Of a DNA stretch of 64,000 nt, positions 47,298-55,243 are shown piece by piece. This stretch comes from HGM04593 sp045636125. GTDB taxonomy: Bacteria > Bacteroidota > Bacteroidia > Bacteroidales > Bacteroidaceae. The stretch lies in NCBI GenBank assembly GCA_045636125.1, contig JAZTWX010000042.1, positions 42,712 to 106,711 of the forward strand. Direction: 5' to 3'. Positions within the stretch are counted from its first letter, which is position 1, and every line of letters begins with the position of its first letter. Under the pieces are notes generated by a model. That model saw only the letters and a program-made list of their open reading frames with translations. It did no database searches and was not told the DNA's origin. The position numbers were made by a program, and so were the translations under genes.

Positions 47298-47406
47298 TGT
47301 TCTTATGTTTTTGCTATAAACACCCTGTGTGCGATTATGTTGGGTGGGCTTTGTGCTTGTTTTTGTTTTCTTATCTCTTTTTTGCTCTTTTTGTATTCCT
47401 CTACTC

Positions 47407-47437
47407 TTTGAGTTTTAGGCAGATTATTATATCTTCG
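47407..47437 (+). promoter_or_regulatory. Promoter of the nitroreductase gene
   Basis: TTTG at 47407-47410, 19-bp spacer, TATCTTCG at 47430-47437: the best-formed example here of the TTCG variant. Confidence 0.7.
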
Positions 47438-47465
47438 CGTGATTTATTAAAATTACGCTTTCATT

Positions 47466-48002
47466 ATGAGTAATTATTTCGATTTGTTGAAGAACAGACG
47501 CAGTTGCAGGCTTTTTACAGGAGAACCTGTCGATAAAGATGCTGTTTGCAATATTATGCGCGCGGCGCTTATGTCTCCGTCGGGCCATCGTTACAACCCC
47601 TGGGAGTTTATTCTCGTTGAGGACAAGGAGATGTTGAAGTCTCTGTCGGTGTCCAAGGCGCAGGGTGCGGCTCTCCTCGAGGGTGCGGCAATGGCTGTGG
47701 TTGTTATAGGTGACACCGAAAAGACCGATGTGTGGATTGAAGACTGTTCAATTGCTACTATCATAATGCAGCTTGCTGCACAGGAATTGGGCCTCGGTTC
47801 GTGCTGGGTGCAGATTCGTCGTCGCACCGACGCCGAGGGCAACCTGGCCGAGGATAATGTGAGAAAGCTTCTTGGTATCCCCGAAAAATATGCCGTTCTC
47901 TCAATTGTGGCTATTGGGCACAAAGCTCGTGAGGCAAAGCCTTTTGACGAGGAGAAAATGCAGTGGGAAAAAATACACGTCGGAGCGTTTGGCGGCAAGT
48001 GA
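47466..48002 (+). CDS. Nitroreductase family FMN protein
   Basis: 178 residues. LLKNRRSCRLFTGEPVD (Arg residues that contact FMN phosphate), MRAALMSPSGHRYNPWEFILV, and LGLGSCWVQIRRR with LLGIPEKYAVLSIVAIGHK are family blocks. It is a short member of the family, a dimeric FMN-dependent oxidoreductase with an unknown natural substrate. The stop codon lies inside the start region of the next gene, which overlaps by 14 bp. Confidence 0.9.
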   Translation: MSNYFDLLKNRRSCRLFTGEPVDKDAVCNIMRAALMSPSGHRYNPWEFILVEDKEMLKSLSVSKAQGAALLEGAAMAVVVIGDTEKTDVWIEDCSIATIIMQLAAQELGLGSCWVQIRRRTDAEGNLAEDNVRKLLGIPEKYAVLSIVAIGHKAREAKPFDEEKMQWEKIHVGAFGGK

Positions 48003-48780
48003 TAAAATAGCGCTTGTGGGTGCTGGCGGCGTTGCAACATCGGTGGGCGTGGCGCTTGCACAGGCTGCGGCAGCCCCTGTTGCAGTGTGGAGCCGTACAC
48101 GCGAAAAGGCTCTTGCGCTCGCCGAGCGTACAGGTGCTCTTGCGTGCAGTGAAATTGAGGATATCCCGCAGCAGGTGGATATTGTAATAATTTCGGTTGC
48201 CGACGATGCCATAGGCTCTGTTGCACGCAGAGTGGCGGCGCATCTTCCCGCAGCTCTCATTCTGCACACCGCGGGCAGCATACCACAGGATATACTGCGT
48301 GAGGCTGGTGCCGCGAATTACGGTGTGCTCTATCCAATGCAGACATTCAGCAGCAGCCGCATTGTGGATTTTTCAAAAGTCACCGTTTTTGTGGAGGCCT
48401 GCAATGAACTTCTGGCCGAAAAAGCCGACGCTGTTGCGCGCACACTTGGTGCAACGGTGGTGCGTGCAAGCAGCGAACAGAGGCGTTTCCTGCATATTGC
48501 GGCGGTTTTTGCCTGCAACTTTGCAAACGCTGCCTACACAATGGCTGCGCAGCTGCTCAAAGAGCATAATCTGCCGTTCGAGGCAATGTTGGCGCTGATT
48601 GATGAAACGGCTGCAAAGGTGCACAGGCTGCATCCGGTTGATGCGCAGACGGGCCCTGCTGCCCGTGGCGACCATTCGGTGATGAACGCCCACAAAGCAA
48701 TGCTCCCCGAGCAACTGAAAAACATATATACTGCGATGAGCGACTATATTGCCGCGGCGCAGCAAACGAAAAAACTTTAA
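47989..48780 (+). CDS. DUF2520 Rossmann-fold protein (probable TTG start)
   Basis: About 263 residues. SDKIALVGAGGVATSVGVAL is a dinucleotide-binding Rossmann start, and YPMQTFSSSR plus the C-terminal helical block with LHPVDAQTGPAARGD (a DUF2520 hallmark) place it with F420/NADP-type oxidoreductase-like proteins of unknown substrate. No ATG lies near the Rossmann strand; the TTG at 47989 gives MAASDKIALVG and overlaps the nitroreductase end by 14 bp. A frame reaching 47872 exists, but it would start deep inside the nitroreductase gene. DUF2520-kdsC-maf is a common order in Bacteroidetes. Confidence 0.82.
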   Translation: MAASDKIALVGAGGVATSVGVALAQAAAAPVAVWSRTREKALALAERTGALACSEIEDIPQQVDIVIISVADDAIGSVARRVAAHLPAALILHTAGSIPQDILREAGAANYGVLYPMQTFSSSRIVDFSKVTVFVEACNELLAEKADAVARTLGATVVRASSEQRRFLHIAAVFACNFANAAYTMAAQLLKEHNLPFEAMLALIDETAAKVHRLHPVDAQTGPAARGDHSVMNAHKAMLPEQLKNIYTAMSDYIAAAQQTKKL

Positions 48781-48784
48781 GACA

Positions 48785-49303
48785 ATGATAAACTACGACC
48801 TTAAGAAAATAAAAGCCCTTGTGTTCGATGTTGACGGGGTGTTGAGCCGCGAGACAATTACAATGTATCCCGGCGGCGAGCCTATGCGTACCGTGAACAT
48901 AAAGGACGGCTATGCGTTGCAGCTTGCTGTGAAGGCGGGTTACCGCGTGGCCATAATAACCGGCGCACGCACCGAGGCTGTGAAAGTGCGTTACAACGGC
49001 CTGGGAATAACCGATGTGTATCTTGGCGCCTCAATAAAGCGTGACTGTTTCGAGGAACTTATGACAATGTATGAGCTTGCCCCCGAAGAGGTGCTTTATA
49101 TGGGTGACGATATTCCCGACTACGAGGTGATGCAGATGTGTGGCCTCCCCTGTTGTCCTGCCGACGCAGCGCACGAAATAAAGGAAATTTCGCGCTATAT
49201 TTCACCCCGCCGCGGTGGCGAGGGTTGCGGCCGCGACGTTATTGAGCAGGTGATGCGTGCACAGGGCAAGTGGATGGACGAGTCGAATGCATTCGGTTGG
49301 TAA
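48785..49303 (+). CDS. kdsC: KdsC-type HAD phosphatase
   Basis: 172 residues. FDVDGVLSRETI (nucleophile motif), AIITGARTEAVKVR and LYMGDDIPDYEVMQMCGL match 3-deoxy-D-manno-octulosonate 8-phosphate phosphatase, a tetrameric C0-cap HAD enzyme that makes free Kdo for lipid A inner core. The start ATG at 48785 begins the domain; upstream frame residues belong to the DUF2520 gene. It lies 4 bp after that gene and 12 bp before maf. Confidence 0.9.
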   Translation: MINYDLKKIKALVFDVDGVLSRETITMYPGGEPMRTVNIKDGYALQLAVKAGYRVAIITGARTEAVKVRYNGLGITDVYLGASIKRDCFEELMTMYELAPEEVLYMGDDIPDYEVMQMCGLPCCPADAAHEIKEISRYISPRRGGEGCGRDVIEQVMRAQGKWMDESNAFGW

Positions 49304-49315
49304 AAAAGTGAGAAT

Positions 49316-49900
49316 ATGCTCGAAAATATAAAGAAATACAAGATTATATTGGCCTCGGCCTCGCCCCGTCGTAAAGAGCTGCTTGCAGGGCTCGACATTG
49401 AGTTCGAGGTGCGCGCGCTGCCCGGTGTCGACGAGTCGTACCCCGCAATGTTGCAGGGCGGCGATATCCCTTTGCATATATCAAAGAAAAAAGCCGATGC
49501 CTATCGCCTCCTTATGGCTGCCGACGAACTTGTGATTACCGCCGACACCATCGTGTGGCTGGGCGCAGAGGCGCTGGGCAAGCCTGCCGACGAGAACGAC
49601 GCGCGCAGTATGTTGCGCAGCCTGTCGGGCAACACCCACACTGTGTACACGGGCGTTACAATAACCACAAAGGAGGAGCAACGTTGTTTTGTGGCAGCCT
49701 CGGAGGTTACGTTCGCCTGTCTCACCGGTGAAGAGATAGATTATTACGTTGAAAAATACCGTCCTATGGACAAGGCCGGCTCTTATGGAGTGCAGGAGTG
49801 GATAGGTTACATAGGTATTACGGGCATAAACGGCTCATATTTTAATGTGATGGGGCTGCCCGTGCAACGTTTGTATAATGAACTTAAACTTATTCCGTAA
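49316..49900 (+). CDS. maf: Maf-like nucleotide pyrophosphatase
   Basis: 194 residues. ILASASPRRKELLAGLDIEFEV, ITADTIVWLGAEALGKP (catalytic Asp and substrate Lys), NTHTVYTGVTI and DKAGSYGVQEW are the Maf signature; the last with Q-E-W suits the dTTP/UTP-specific YhdE branch. Maf removes pyrophosphate from non-canonical or pyrimidine NTPs and restrains septum formation in Bacillus. The stop is 1 bp before the cysK start. Confidence 0.93.
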   Translation: MLENIKKYKIILASASPRRKELLAGLDIEFEVRALPGVDESYPAMLQGGDIPLHISKKKADAYRLLMAADELVITADTIVWLGAEALGKPADENDARSMLRSLSGNTHTVYTGVTITTKEEQRCFVAASEVTFACLTGEEIDYYVEKYRPMDKAGSYGVQEWIGYIGITGINGSYFNVMGLPVQRLYNELKLIP

Positions 49901-49901
49901 A

Positions 49902-50825
49902 ATGAAAATAGCCGATAACCTTACCGCCCTCATTGGGAACACTCCTCTCTTGCGTGTGTCGCGTTACGCAGCAGCGCAGGGCTTGCAGTGTGCCCCCATT
50001 GTGAAAATGGAATATTTCAACCCCGGCAGCAGCGTGAAAGACCGCACTGCGCTATCGATGATAAACGACGCCGAGGCGCGCGGAATTTTGCGCGAGGGGG
50101 CAACAATCATTGAGCCTACAAGCGGAAATACAGGTGTGGGGCTTGCCCTTGTGTCGGCTGTAAAGGGGTACAGGCTCATTCTCACAATGCCCGACACAAT
50201 GAGTATTGAGCGTATGAACCTTTTGCGTGCCTATGGTGCGGAGCTTGTGCTCACCCCTGGTGCCGAAGCTATGGCCGGTGCCATAAAAAAGGCCAACGAG
50301 CTTGCAGCCGAAATTCCCGGCAGCGTTATTCTGCAACAATTTGAAAATGGTGCAAACCCCGCTGCACACACCGCCACCGCCGACGAAATTTGGCGTGATA
50401 CGGGTGGCGAGATTGATGTCTTTGTGGCAGGAGTGGGCACAGGCGGTACAATAACAGGCACAGCCCGCAGGCTAAAAGAGCTTAATCCCGCGATAAAGAT
50501 TGTGGGTGTTGAACCGGCATCGTCGCCCGTGCTGTCGGGTGGCGAAAGGGGCGCGCATAAATTGCAGGGAATAGGTGCAGGCTTTGTTCCAAAGATATAC
50601 GATTCTTCGGTGGTCAATGAAATAATACCCGTTACCAACGAAGATGCCATTGCAACCTCACGCGCTCTTGTGCGCACCGAGGGGCTCTTGGTGGGTTACT
50701 CGTCGGGCGCGGCGTTGTGGGCCGCAACCGCTCTGCTGCGTGCAGGGGAAAAGGGTAATGTGGTGGTGCTTTTGCCCGACTGCGGCGAGCGTTACCTCTC
50801 CACCGACCTGTTTTTTGAAAAATAA
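49902..50825 (+). CDS. cysK: Cysteine synthase (O-acetylserine sulfhydrylase)
   Basis: 307 residues. NTPLLRVSRYAAAQG, FNPGSSVKDRTALSMI with PLP lysine K46, EPTSGNTGVGLALV and the GTGGTITGTARRL phosphate loop are diagnostic. It makes cysteine from O-acetylserine and sulfide. The ATG at 49902 starts the domain; an earlier frame to 49878 overlaps maf. It precedes cysE, the enzyme that supplies its substrate, by 17 bp, and the two products usually form the cysteine synthase complex. Confidence 0.95.
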   Translation: MKIADNLTALIGNTPLLRVSRYAAAQGLQCAPIVKMEYFNPGSSVKDRTALSMINDAEARGILREGATIIEPTSGNTGVGLALVSAVKGYRLILTMPDTMSIERMNLLRAYGAELVLTPGAEAMAGAIKKANELAAEIPGSVILQQFENGANPAAHTATADEIWRDTGGEIDVFVAGVGTGGTITGTARRLKELNPAIKIVGVEPASSPVLSGGERGAHKLQGIGAGFVPKIYDSSVVNEIIPVTNEDAIATSRALVRTEGLLVGYSSGAALWAATALLRAGEKGNVVVLLPDCGERYLSTDLFFEK

Positions 50826-50842
50826 ACTAAAATATATACAGA

Positions 50843-51724
50843 ATGAATAACGACAAAATTGCCTCGGTGTTCTCGTCGGTGCTCGACGGGCTCACAGGAA
50901 ATGAGGCCGAAAAAGATATGTTCAACCACCGTCGCGATGGTGAACCTATGCCTTCGTGGCGTGTTCTCGGCGAGGTTGTGAACCTTGTGCGTGCAATTGT
51001 GTTCCCCGGCTATTTTGGAGAGTCGGTGCAGGAAAACCACACGCTTGTGTACAAGACAGGAATGAACGTGGACCGCTTGTACAAGCTCTTGTGCCAGCAG
51101 ATTTATGCAGGCTTGTGCTACGGTAACCCCGACGCTACGGCCGACGAGGCTCACGCAACAGCGCAGCAGATGGCGCTCGACTTTATTGCCTATCTTCCCA
51201 CCCTGCGCGCGAAGCTTGCAAAAGATGTTGAGGCTACCTACAACGGCGACCCCGCAGCAACAGGCTTCGGTGAGGTTGTAAGCTGTTACCCCGGCGTGAA
51301 GGCGGTGAGCAACTATCGTATGGCGCATCGTCTGCTGGAATTGGGCGTTCCCCTTATTCCCCGAATAATATCGGAGATTGCCCACAGCGAAACTGGTATC
51401 GACATTCACCCCGGCGCGCGCATCGGCGAGTATTTCACAATTGACCACGGAACGGGTATCGTTATCGGCGAAACCTGTATCATTGGTAACAATGTAAAAC
51501 TCTATCAGGGTGTTACGCTTGGTGCAAAGAGCTTTCCGCTCGACGAGAACGGTAACCCCATTAAGGGTATTGCCCGCCACCCCATACTGGAGGATAATGT
51601 AATTGTTTACAGTAACTCCACAATTCTCGGCCGCATAACAGTGGGCGAGGGCGCTGTCATCGGCGGTAACATCTGGGTAACCGATAATGTACCCGCGGGC
51701 GCGCAAATTGTGCAGCGTAAATAA
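50843..51724 (+). CDS. cysE: Serine O-acetyltransferase
   Basis: 293 residues. An N-terminal helical domain (about 1-160) is followed by left-handed beta-helix hexapeptides: DIHPGARIGEYFTIDHGTGI, VIGETCIIGNNVKLYQGVTLG and PILEDNVIVYSNSTILGRI. It acetylates serine for cysteine synthesis. It is of the longer type found in Bacteroides and plants, and the C-terminus ends QIVQRK rather than the Ile that docks into CysK, so the complex may be weak or absent. Last gene of the nitroreductase-to-cysE run. Confidence 0.93.
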   Translation: MNNDKIASVFSSVLDGLTGNEAEKDMFNHRRDGEPMPSWRVLGEVVNLVRAIVFPGYFGESVQENHTLVYKTGMNVDRLYKLLCQQIYAGLCYGNPDATADEAHATAQQMALDFIAYLPTLRAKLAKDVEATYNGDPAATGFGEVVSCYPGVKAVSNYRMAHRLLELGVPLIPRIISEIAHSETGIDIHPGARIGEYFTIDHGTGIVIGETCIIGNNVKLYQGVTLGAKSFPLDENGNPIKGIARHPILEDNVIVYSNSTILGRITVGEGAVIGGNIWVTDNVPAGAQIVQRK

Positions 51725-51817
51725 TTGCCCGCCGCAGCCTTTTTGCCCGTGAAGAACTTTTTTTTGTTTGTGGCGAAAAAAAAGTGAACATTTATAAATA
51801 ATTATAATAAAAATCAC

Positions 51818-51825
51818 TATCTTCG
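51818..51825 (+). promoter_or_regulatory. -7 box TATCTTCG of the his operon
   Basis: TATCTTCGC; upstream region is AT-rich with no clear TTG at -33. Confidence 0.6.
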
Positions 51826-51851
51826 CGGGTGTTAAAGAGCTGTGGGCTGTT

Positions 51852-51861
51852 ATTTTGCAGG
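51852..51861 (+). promoter_or_regulatory. Long-range complement of the attenuator loop
   Basis: ATTTTGCAGG is a perfect 10-nt complement of CCTGCAAAAT (52002-52011), which spans the loop and the 3' end of the terminator 5' arm. If they pair, the terminator cannot form. It lies upstream of the leader peptide and so is not covered by its ribosome. Confidence 0.45.
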
Positions 51862-51900
51862 CCTGTGGCAAAAAAAGGTTTACAAATTAACAAAAACATA

Positions 51901-51960
51901 ATGTTTGCACACAACACACATCATCACCACCGCAACCACGCTCCACGGAGGGCAGGGTAA
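51901..51960 (+). CDS. hisL: His operon leader peptide
   Basis: A 19-codon frame, ATG at 51901 and TAA at 51958. The peptide MFAHNTHHHHRNHAPRRAG has six histidines, four in a row (residues 7-10). It is the sensor: at low His-tRNA the ribosome stalls within these codons; otherwise it runs on to the stop codon, where it covers the antiterminator segment 51952-51961. Its position between the promoter and a terminator, directly before hisG, is that of hisL in enterobacteria, but the sequence is unrelated apart from the histidine run. Confidence 0.93.
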   Translation: MFAHNTHHHHRNHAPRRAG

Positions 51961-52027
51961 GTGGCGTGTGTGCTATGGCAAACGCCGTAATATTGAGCTT
52001 ACCTGCAAAATGGTGGGCTCTTTTTTT
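51952..52027 (+). promoter_or_regulatory. His attenuator: antiterminator and terminator
   Basis: Terminator: GAGCTTACC (51995-52003) pairs with GGTGGGCTC (52012-52020) around TGCAAAAT, followed by seven T. Antiterminator: GCAGGGTAAG (51952-51961, including the leader stop codon) pairs with CTTACCTGC (51998-52006) with a one-base bulge. Both use 51998-52003, so they exclude each other. A further hairpin joins the leader's 5' part (51903-51920) to 51966-51983. Confidence 0.9.
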
Positions 52028-52057
52028 ATTTAAGAAGAACAAAAAATAGAAAATAAT

Positions 52058-52909
52058 ATGTTAAGAATTGCAGTACAGACAAAAGGTCGCCTCAACGAGC
52101 AGAGTATGCAGTTGTTGCGCGACGCAGGTGTTACAATAAAAGAGGAAAAAAGAAAGTTCTTGATGCGTGCATCGGATTTCCCCGTTGAAGTTCTCTTCTT
52201 GCGCGACGACGATATTCCTCAAACAGTTTCTATGGGTGCAGCCGACCTTGGATTCGTTGGTTACAACGAGGTTGCCGAGCGTGGCTACAATGTTGATATC
52301 TTGCAGAAGTTGGGCTTCGGAGGTTGCCGCATATCGCTTGCAATTCCCAAGGCCGACAAATATGAGGGCCTGAGCTACTTCAATGGCAAGCGCATAGCAA
52401 CATCTTACCCCAACGTCCTTTCGAAATTCTTTGCCGAGAATGGCGTTGAGGCCGAAATTCACACAATTACCGGTTCGGTTGAGATAGCACCCGCTGCCGG
52501 CCTTGCCGACGCTATCTTCGACATTGTATCGTCGGGCGGCACACTCATTACAAACGGCCTTGTGGAGGTGGAGCAGGTGTTGCACTCCGAGGCGGTACTC
52601 ATTGGTACCCCCGGTCTTTCGGAGGAGAAGATGGCAATTGCCCGCCAGCTTATGTCGCGTTTCGAGTCGGTGCTCAAGGGTGCAGGCAAGAAATATCTTC
52701 TGCTCAATATTCCCACCGCAGCTCTCGACGAGGCTGTCAAGATTCTGCCCGCAATGCGCAGCCCGACAGTAATTCCTCTTGCACAGAAAGACTGGTGCTC
52801 GTTGCAGACTGTTGTGGACGAAAAACAATTGTGGAACGTTATTGAACAACTCAAAGGTATCGGCGCCGAGGATATTCTGGTGCTTGCCCTCGAAAAAATT
52901 GTATTGTAA
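52058..52909 (+). CDS. hisG: ATP phosphoribosyltransferase, long form
   Basis: 283 residues. LRIAVQTKGRLNEQSMQLL, RDDDIPQTVSMGAADLGFVG and DIVSSGGTLITNGLVEVE are typical; the C-terminal 80 residues (SPTVIPLAQKDWCSLQTVV) form the ACT-like regulatory domain that binds histidine. So this is the long, hexameric form and does not need HisZ. It catalyses the first step, ATP + PRPP to PR-ATP. It starts 30 bp after the attenuator T tract. Confidence 0.97.
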   Translation: MLRIAVQTKGRLNEQSMQLLRDAGVTIKEEKRKFLMRASDFPVEVLFLRDDDIPQTVSMGAADLGFVGYNEVAERGYNVDILQKLGFGGCRISLAIPKADKYEGLSYFNGKRIATSYPNVLSKFFAENGVEAEIHTITGSVEIAPAAGLADAIFDIVSSGGTLITNGLVEVEQVLHSEAVLIGTPGLSEEKMAIARQLMSRFESVLKGAGKKYLLLNIPTAALDEAVKILPAMRSPTVIPLAQKDWCSLQTVVDEKQLWNVIEQLKGIGAEDILVLALEKIVL

Positions 52910-52911
52910 AA

Positions 52912-54195
52912 ATGATAAAGAGATATATAAACCCAAGCCGCGACTCGTGGAGCAGCTTGTGCCAGCGAGTGGTAACCGACGACGCTGTAATTGCCGGTCG
53001 CGTGGACGCTATAATTGAGCGTGTGCGTCGCGACAGAGATGCTGCCATACGCTCTCTTGCGCAGGAAATTGATGGCGTTACTATCGATGCCATTGAGGTG
53101 AGCGAGGAGGAGAAACGCGAGGCTTTTGAGCAGGTGCCCGCGCAGTTACGCGATGCCATTGCAAAGGCTGCCCGCAATATCACCCGTTTCCACATGGCGC
53201 AGCGTTTCGACGATATTGAGGTTGTTACCTCGCCCGGCGTTAAGTGCGTGCAGCGTGCAGTGCCCATACAGAAAGTGGGACTTTATGTTCCCGGAGGAAC
53301 TGCGCCGCTCTTTTCTACCGTGCTTATGCTTGCCGTGCCTGCAAAGGTTGCAGGTTGCAAGGAGATTGTTCTCTGCACCCCGGTAAACAAGCAGGGCAAG
53401 GTTGCGCCTGCAGTGCTTTCGGCTGCAATGGTGTGCGGTGTCGACCACATTTACAAGGTGGGTGGCGCGCAGGCTGTAGCTGCTATGGCCTACGGAACCG
53501 AGACTATTCCCGCGGTCGACAAAATCTTTGGCCCTGGTAACCGTTACGTGACAAAAGCAAAGGAGCGCGTAACCGGCAAGGTTTCTATTGATATGCCCGC
53601 AGGGCCCTCGGAGGTGCTTGTTATGGCCGACGAGACAGCAAACGCCGCTTTTGTAGCAAGCGACCTTCTCTCGCAGGCCGAGCACGGAACCGACTCGCAG
53701 GCCATTCTCGTGTGTGGTTCCACAGCCATTGCCGACGCTGTTGATGCCGAGCTTGCAGTGCAGCTCGAAAAACTCCCGCGCAAGGAACTTGCGGTGAAGG
53801 CTCTCGAAAACAGCCGCACCATTGTGTTGCCCACATTGGAGGAGCAGGTGGCGTTTGTGAACGAGTATGCCCCCGAGCATCTTATCGTGTCGGTGAAAAA
53901 CCCCTGGGAGGTTGCAGCCGATATTACAGCATCGGGCAGTGTGTTCATTGGAAACTACTCGCCCGAGAGTGCAGGTGATTATGCATCGGGTACGAACCAC
54001 ACACTCCCCACAAGTGGGTGGGCGCGTTCGTGCAGCGGTGTGAACCTCGACAGCTTTGTGCGCAAAATAACATATCAGGAGCTCACCGAAGAGGGTATAA
54101 TGGAGCTTGGCGATACAATTGTTACAATGGCCCGTGCAGAGGGGCTCGACGCTCACGCGGCGGCAGCGCTCTTGCGTATGGGAAAAGAAATCTAA
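52912..54195 (+). CDS. hisD: Histidinol dehydrogenase
   Basis: 427 residues. VGLYVPGGTAPLFSTVLMLA, IFGPGNRYVTKAKE, DMPAGPSEVLVMADE, APEHLIV (catalytic Glu-His pair) and GSVFIGNYSPESAGDYASGTNH carry the NAD and zinc sites. It performs the last two oxidations, histidinol to histidine. It is 2 bp after hisG, second gene of the operon. Confidence 0.97.
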   Translation: MIKRYINPSRDSWSSLCQRVVTDDAVIAGRVDAIIERVRRDRDAAIRSLAQEIDGVTIDAIEVSEEEKREAFEQVPAQLRDAIAKAARNITRFHMAQRFDDIEVVTSPGVKCVQRAVPIQKVGLYVPGGTAPLFSTVLMLAVPAKVAGCKEIVLCTPVNKQGKVAPAVLSAAMVCGVDHIYKVGGAQAVAAMAYGTETIPAVDKIFGPGNRYVTKAKERVTGKVSIDMPAGPSEVLVMADETANAAFVASDLLSQAEHGTDSQAILVCGSTAIADAVDAELAVQLEKLPRKELAVKALENSRTIVLPTLEEQVAFVNEYAPEHLIVSVKNPWEVAADITASGSVFIGNYSPESAGDYASGTNHTLPTSGWARSCSGVNLDSFVRKITYQELTEEGIMELGDTIVTMARAEGLDAHAAAALLRMGKEI

Positions 54196-54204
54196 TACAA
54201 CAGT

Positions 54205-55239
54205 ATGAATATATCAGATGTTTTGTCGTTGGTGCGTGGGAATATAAGAGCGCTTGCTCCATATTCCACTGCGCGCGACGAATATAAAGGGGCGTTGGGA
54301 GTTTTCCTCGACGCCAACGAAAATCCTTTCGAGAATGGTTACAACCGTTACCCCGACCCTCGTCAGGCTGAACTGAAAGGTATTATCGCCCCTAAAAAGG
54401 GAGTAGAGGTGGAGCAGATGTTCATTGGTAACGGAAGCGACGAGGCGATTGACCTCTGTTTCCGCATCTTCTGCGAGCCCCGCATCGACAATGTGGTAGC
54501 AATAGCCCCCAGTTATGGTATGTATCGCGTCTCGGCCGACATTAACGATGTTGAGGTGCGTGAGGTGCAGTTGCGCAGCGATTTTTCTCTGCCGGTGGGC
54601 GAGCTTCTTGCCGCTGCCGACGAACACACAAAGCTTATGTTTATCTGCTCGCCCAACAACCCCTCGGGTAATATATTCCCCATTGAGGCTGTACGCGAGT
54701 TGCTCGACAGCTTCAAGGGTATTCTTGTGGTAGATGAGGCTTATATCGATTTTGCATCGCAGCCCAGCCTTACAACCCTTTTGGGAGAGTACCCCAATCT
54801 TGTAGTGCTTCAGACTCTCTCAAAGGCCTATGGCCTTGCGGGTTTGCGATTGGGCCTTGCATTTGCCCACCGCGACATTATGGCGCTTTTTGCAAATGTA
54901 AAATACCCTTACAACATAAACCTTGCGGGAATGGAGCGTGCAAAAGAGCTGCTCGCCCGCGATGTGAAAAGCGAAATTGAACTTATAAAAAGCGAGCGCG
55001 ACCGTGTGGCCGTTGCACTCGGGCAGATGGAGTGTGTGAAAAAGGTATACCCTTCTGACGCGAATTTCCTGCTTGTGCAGGTGAGCGACGCAGTGCGTCT
55101 TTACAATGCACTCATAGCCGAAAAGGTTATTGTGCGCGACCGCTCGAAGGTGAAAGGTTGCAGTGAGTGTCTGCGCATAACAATCGGCACCCCCGATGAA
55201 AATGATGCAATGCTCGCAGTTGTGAAAAATTGGAAATAA
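54205..55239 (+). CDS. hisC: Histidinol-phosphate aminotransferase
   Basis: 344 residues, a PLP fold-type I enzyme. DANENPFENGYNRYPDP, NGSDEAIDL, ICSPNNPSGN, VVDEAYIDFA and LQTLSKAYGLAGLRLG with PLP lysine K207 are diagnostic. It converts imidazole-acetol phosphate to histidinol phosphate using glutamate. It lies 9 bp after hisD and 4 bp before hisB. Confidence 0.96.
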   Translation: MNISDVLSLVRGNIRALAPYSTARDEYKGALGVFLDANENPFENGYNRYPDPRQAELKGIIAPKKGVEVEQMFIGNGSDEAIDLCFRIFCEPRIDNVVAIAPSYGMYRVSADINDVEVREVQLRSDFSLPVGELLAAADEHTKLMFICSPNNPSGNIFPIEAVRELLDSFKGILVVDEAYIDFASQPSLTTLLGEYPNLVVLQTLSKAYGLAGLRLGLAFAHRDIMALFANVKYPYNINLAGMERAKELLARDVKSEIELIKSERDRVAVALGQMECVKKVYPSDANFLLVQVSDAVRLYNALIAEKVIVRDRSKVKGCSECLRITIGTPDENDAMLAVVKNWK

Positions 55240-55243
55240 AAGT

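Larger units (their letters stand above)
51725..52057 (+). other. his operon leader region
   Basis: This 333-bp spacer has only the small leader gene and regulatory elements listed next. The promoter box is at 51818, transcription should start near 51830, and the leader RNA of about 230 nt ends in an attenuator just before hisG. Confidence 0.8.

Noticed and set aside
50792..51871. A 359-codon minus-strand frame across cysE and the his leader
   Set aside because: It crosses a gene boundary, a promoter and a regulatory leader, and shows no domain.
53146..54156. A 336-codon minus-strand frame opposite hisD
   Set aside because: Shadow frame; hisD is complete with all catalytic motifs.
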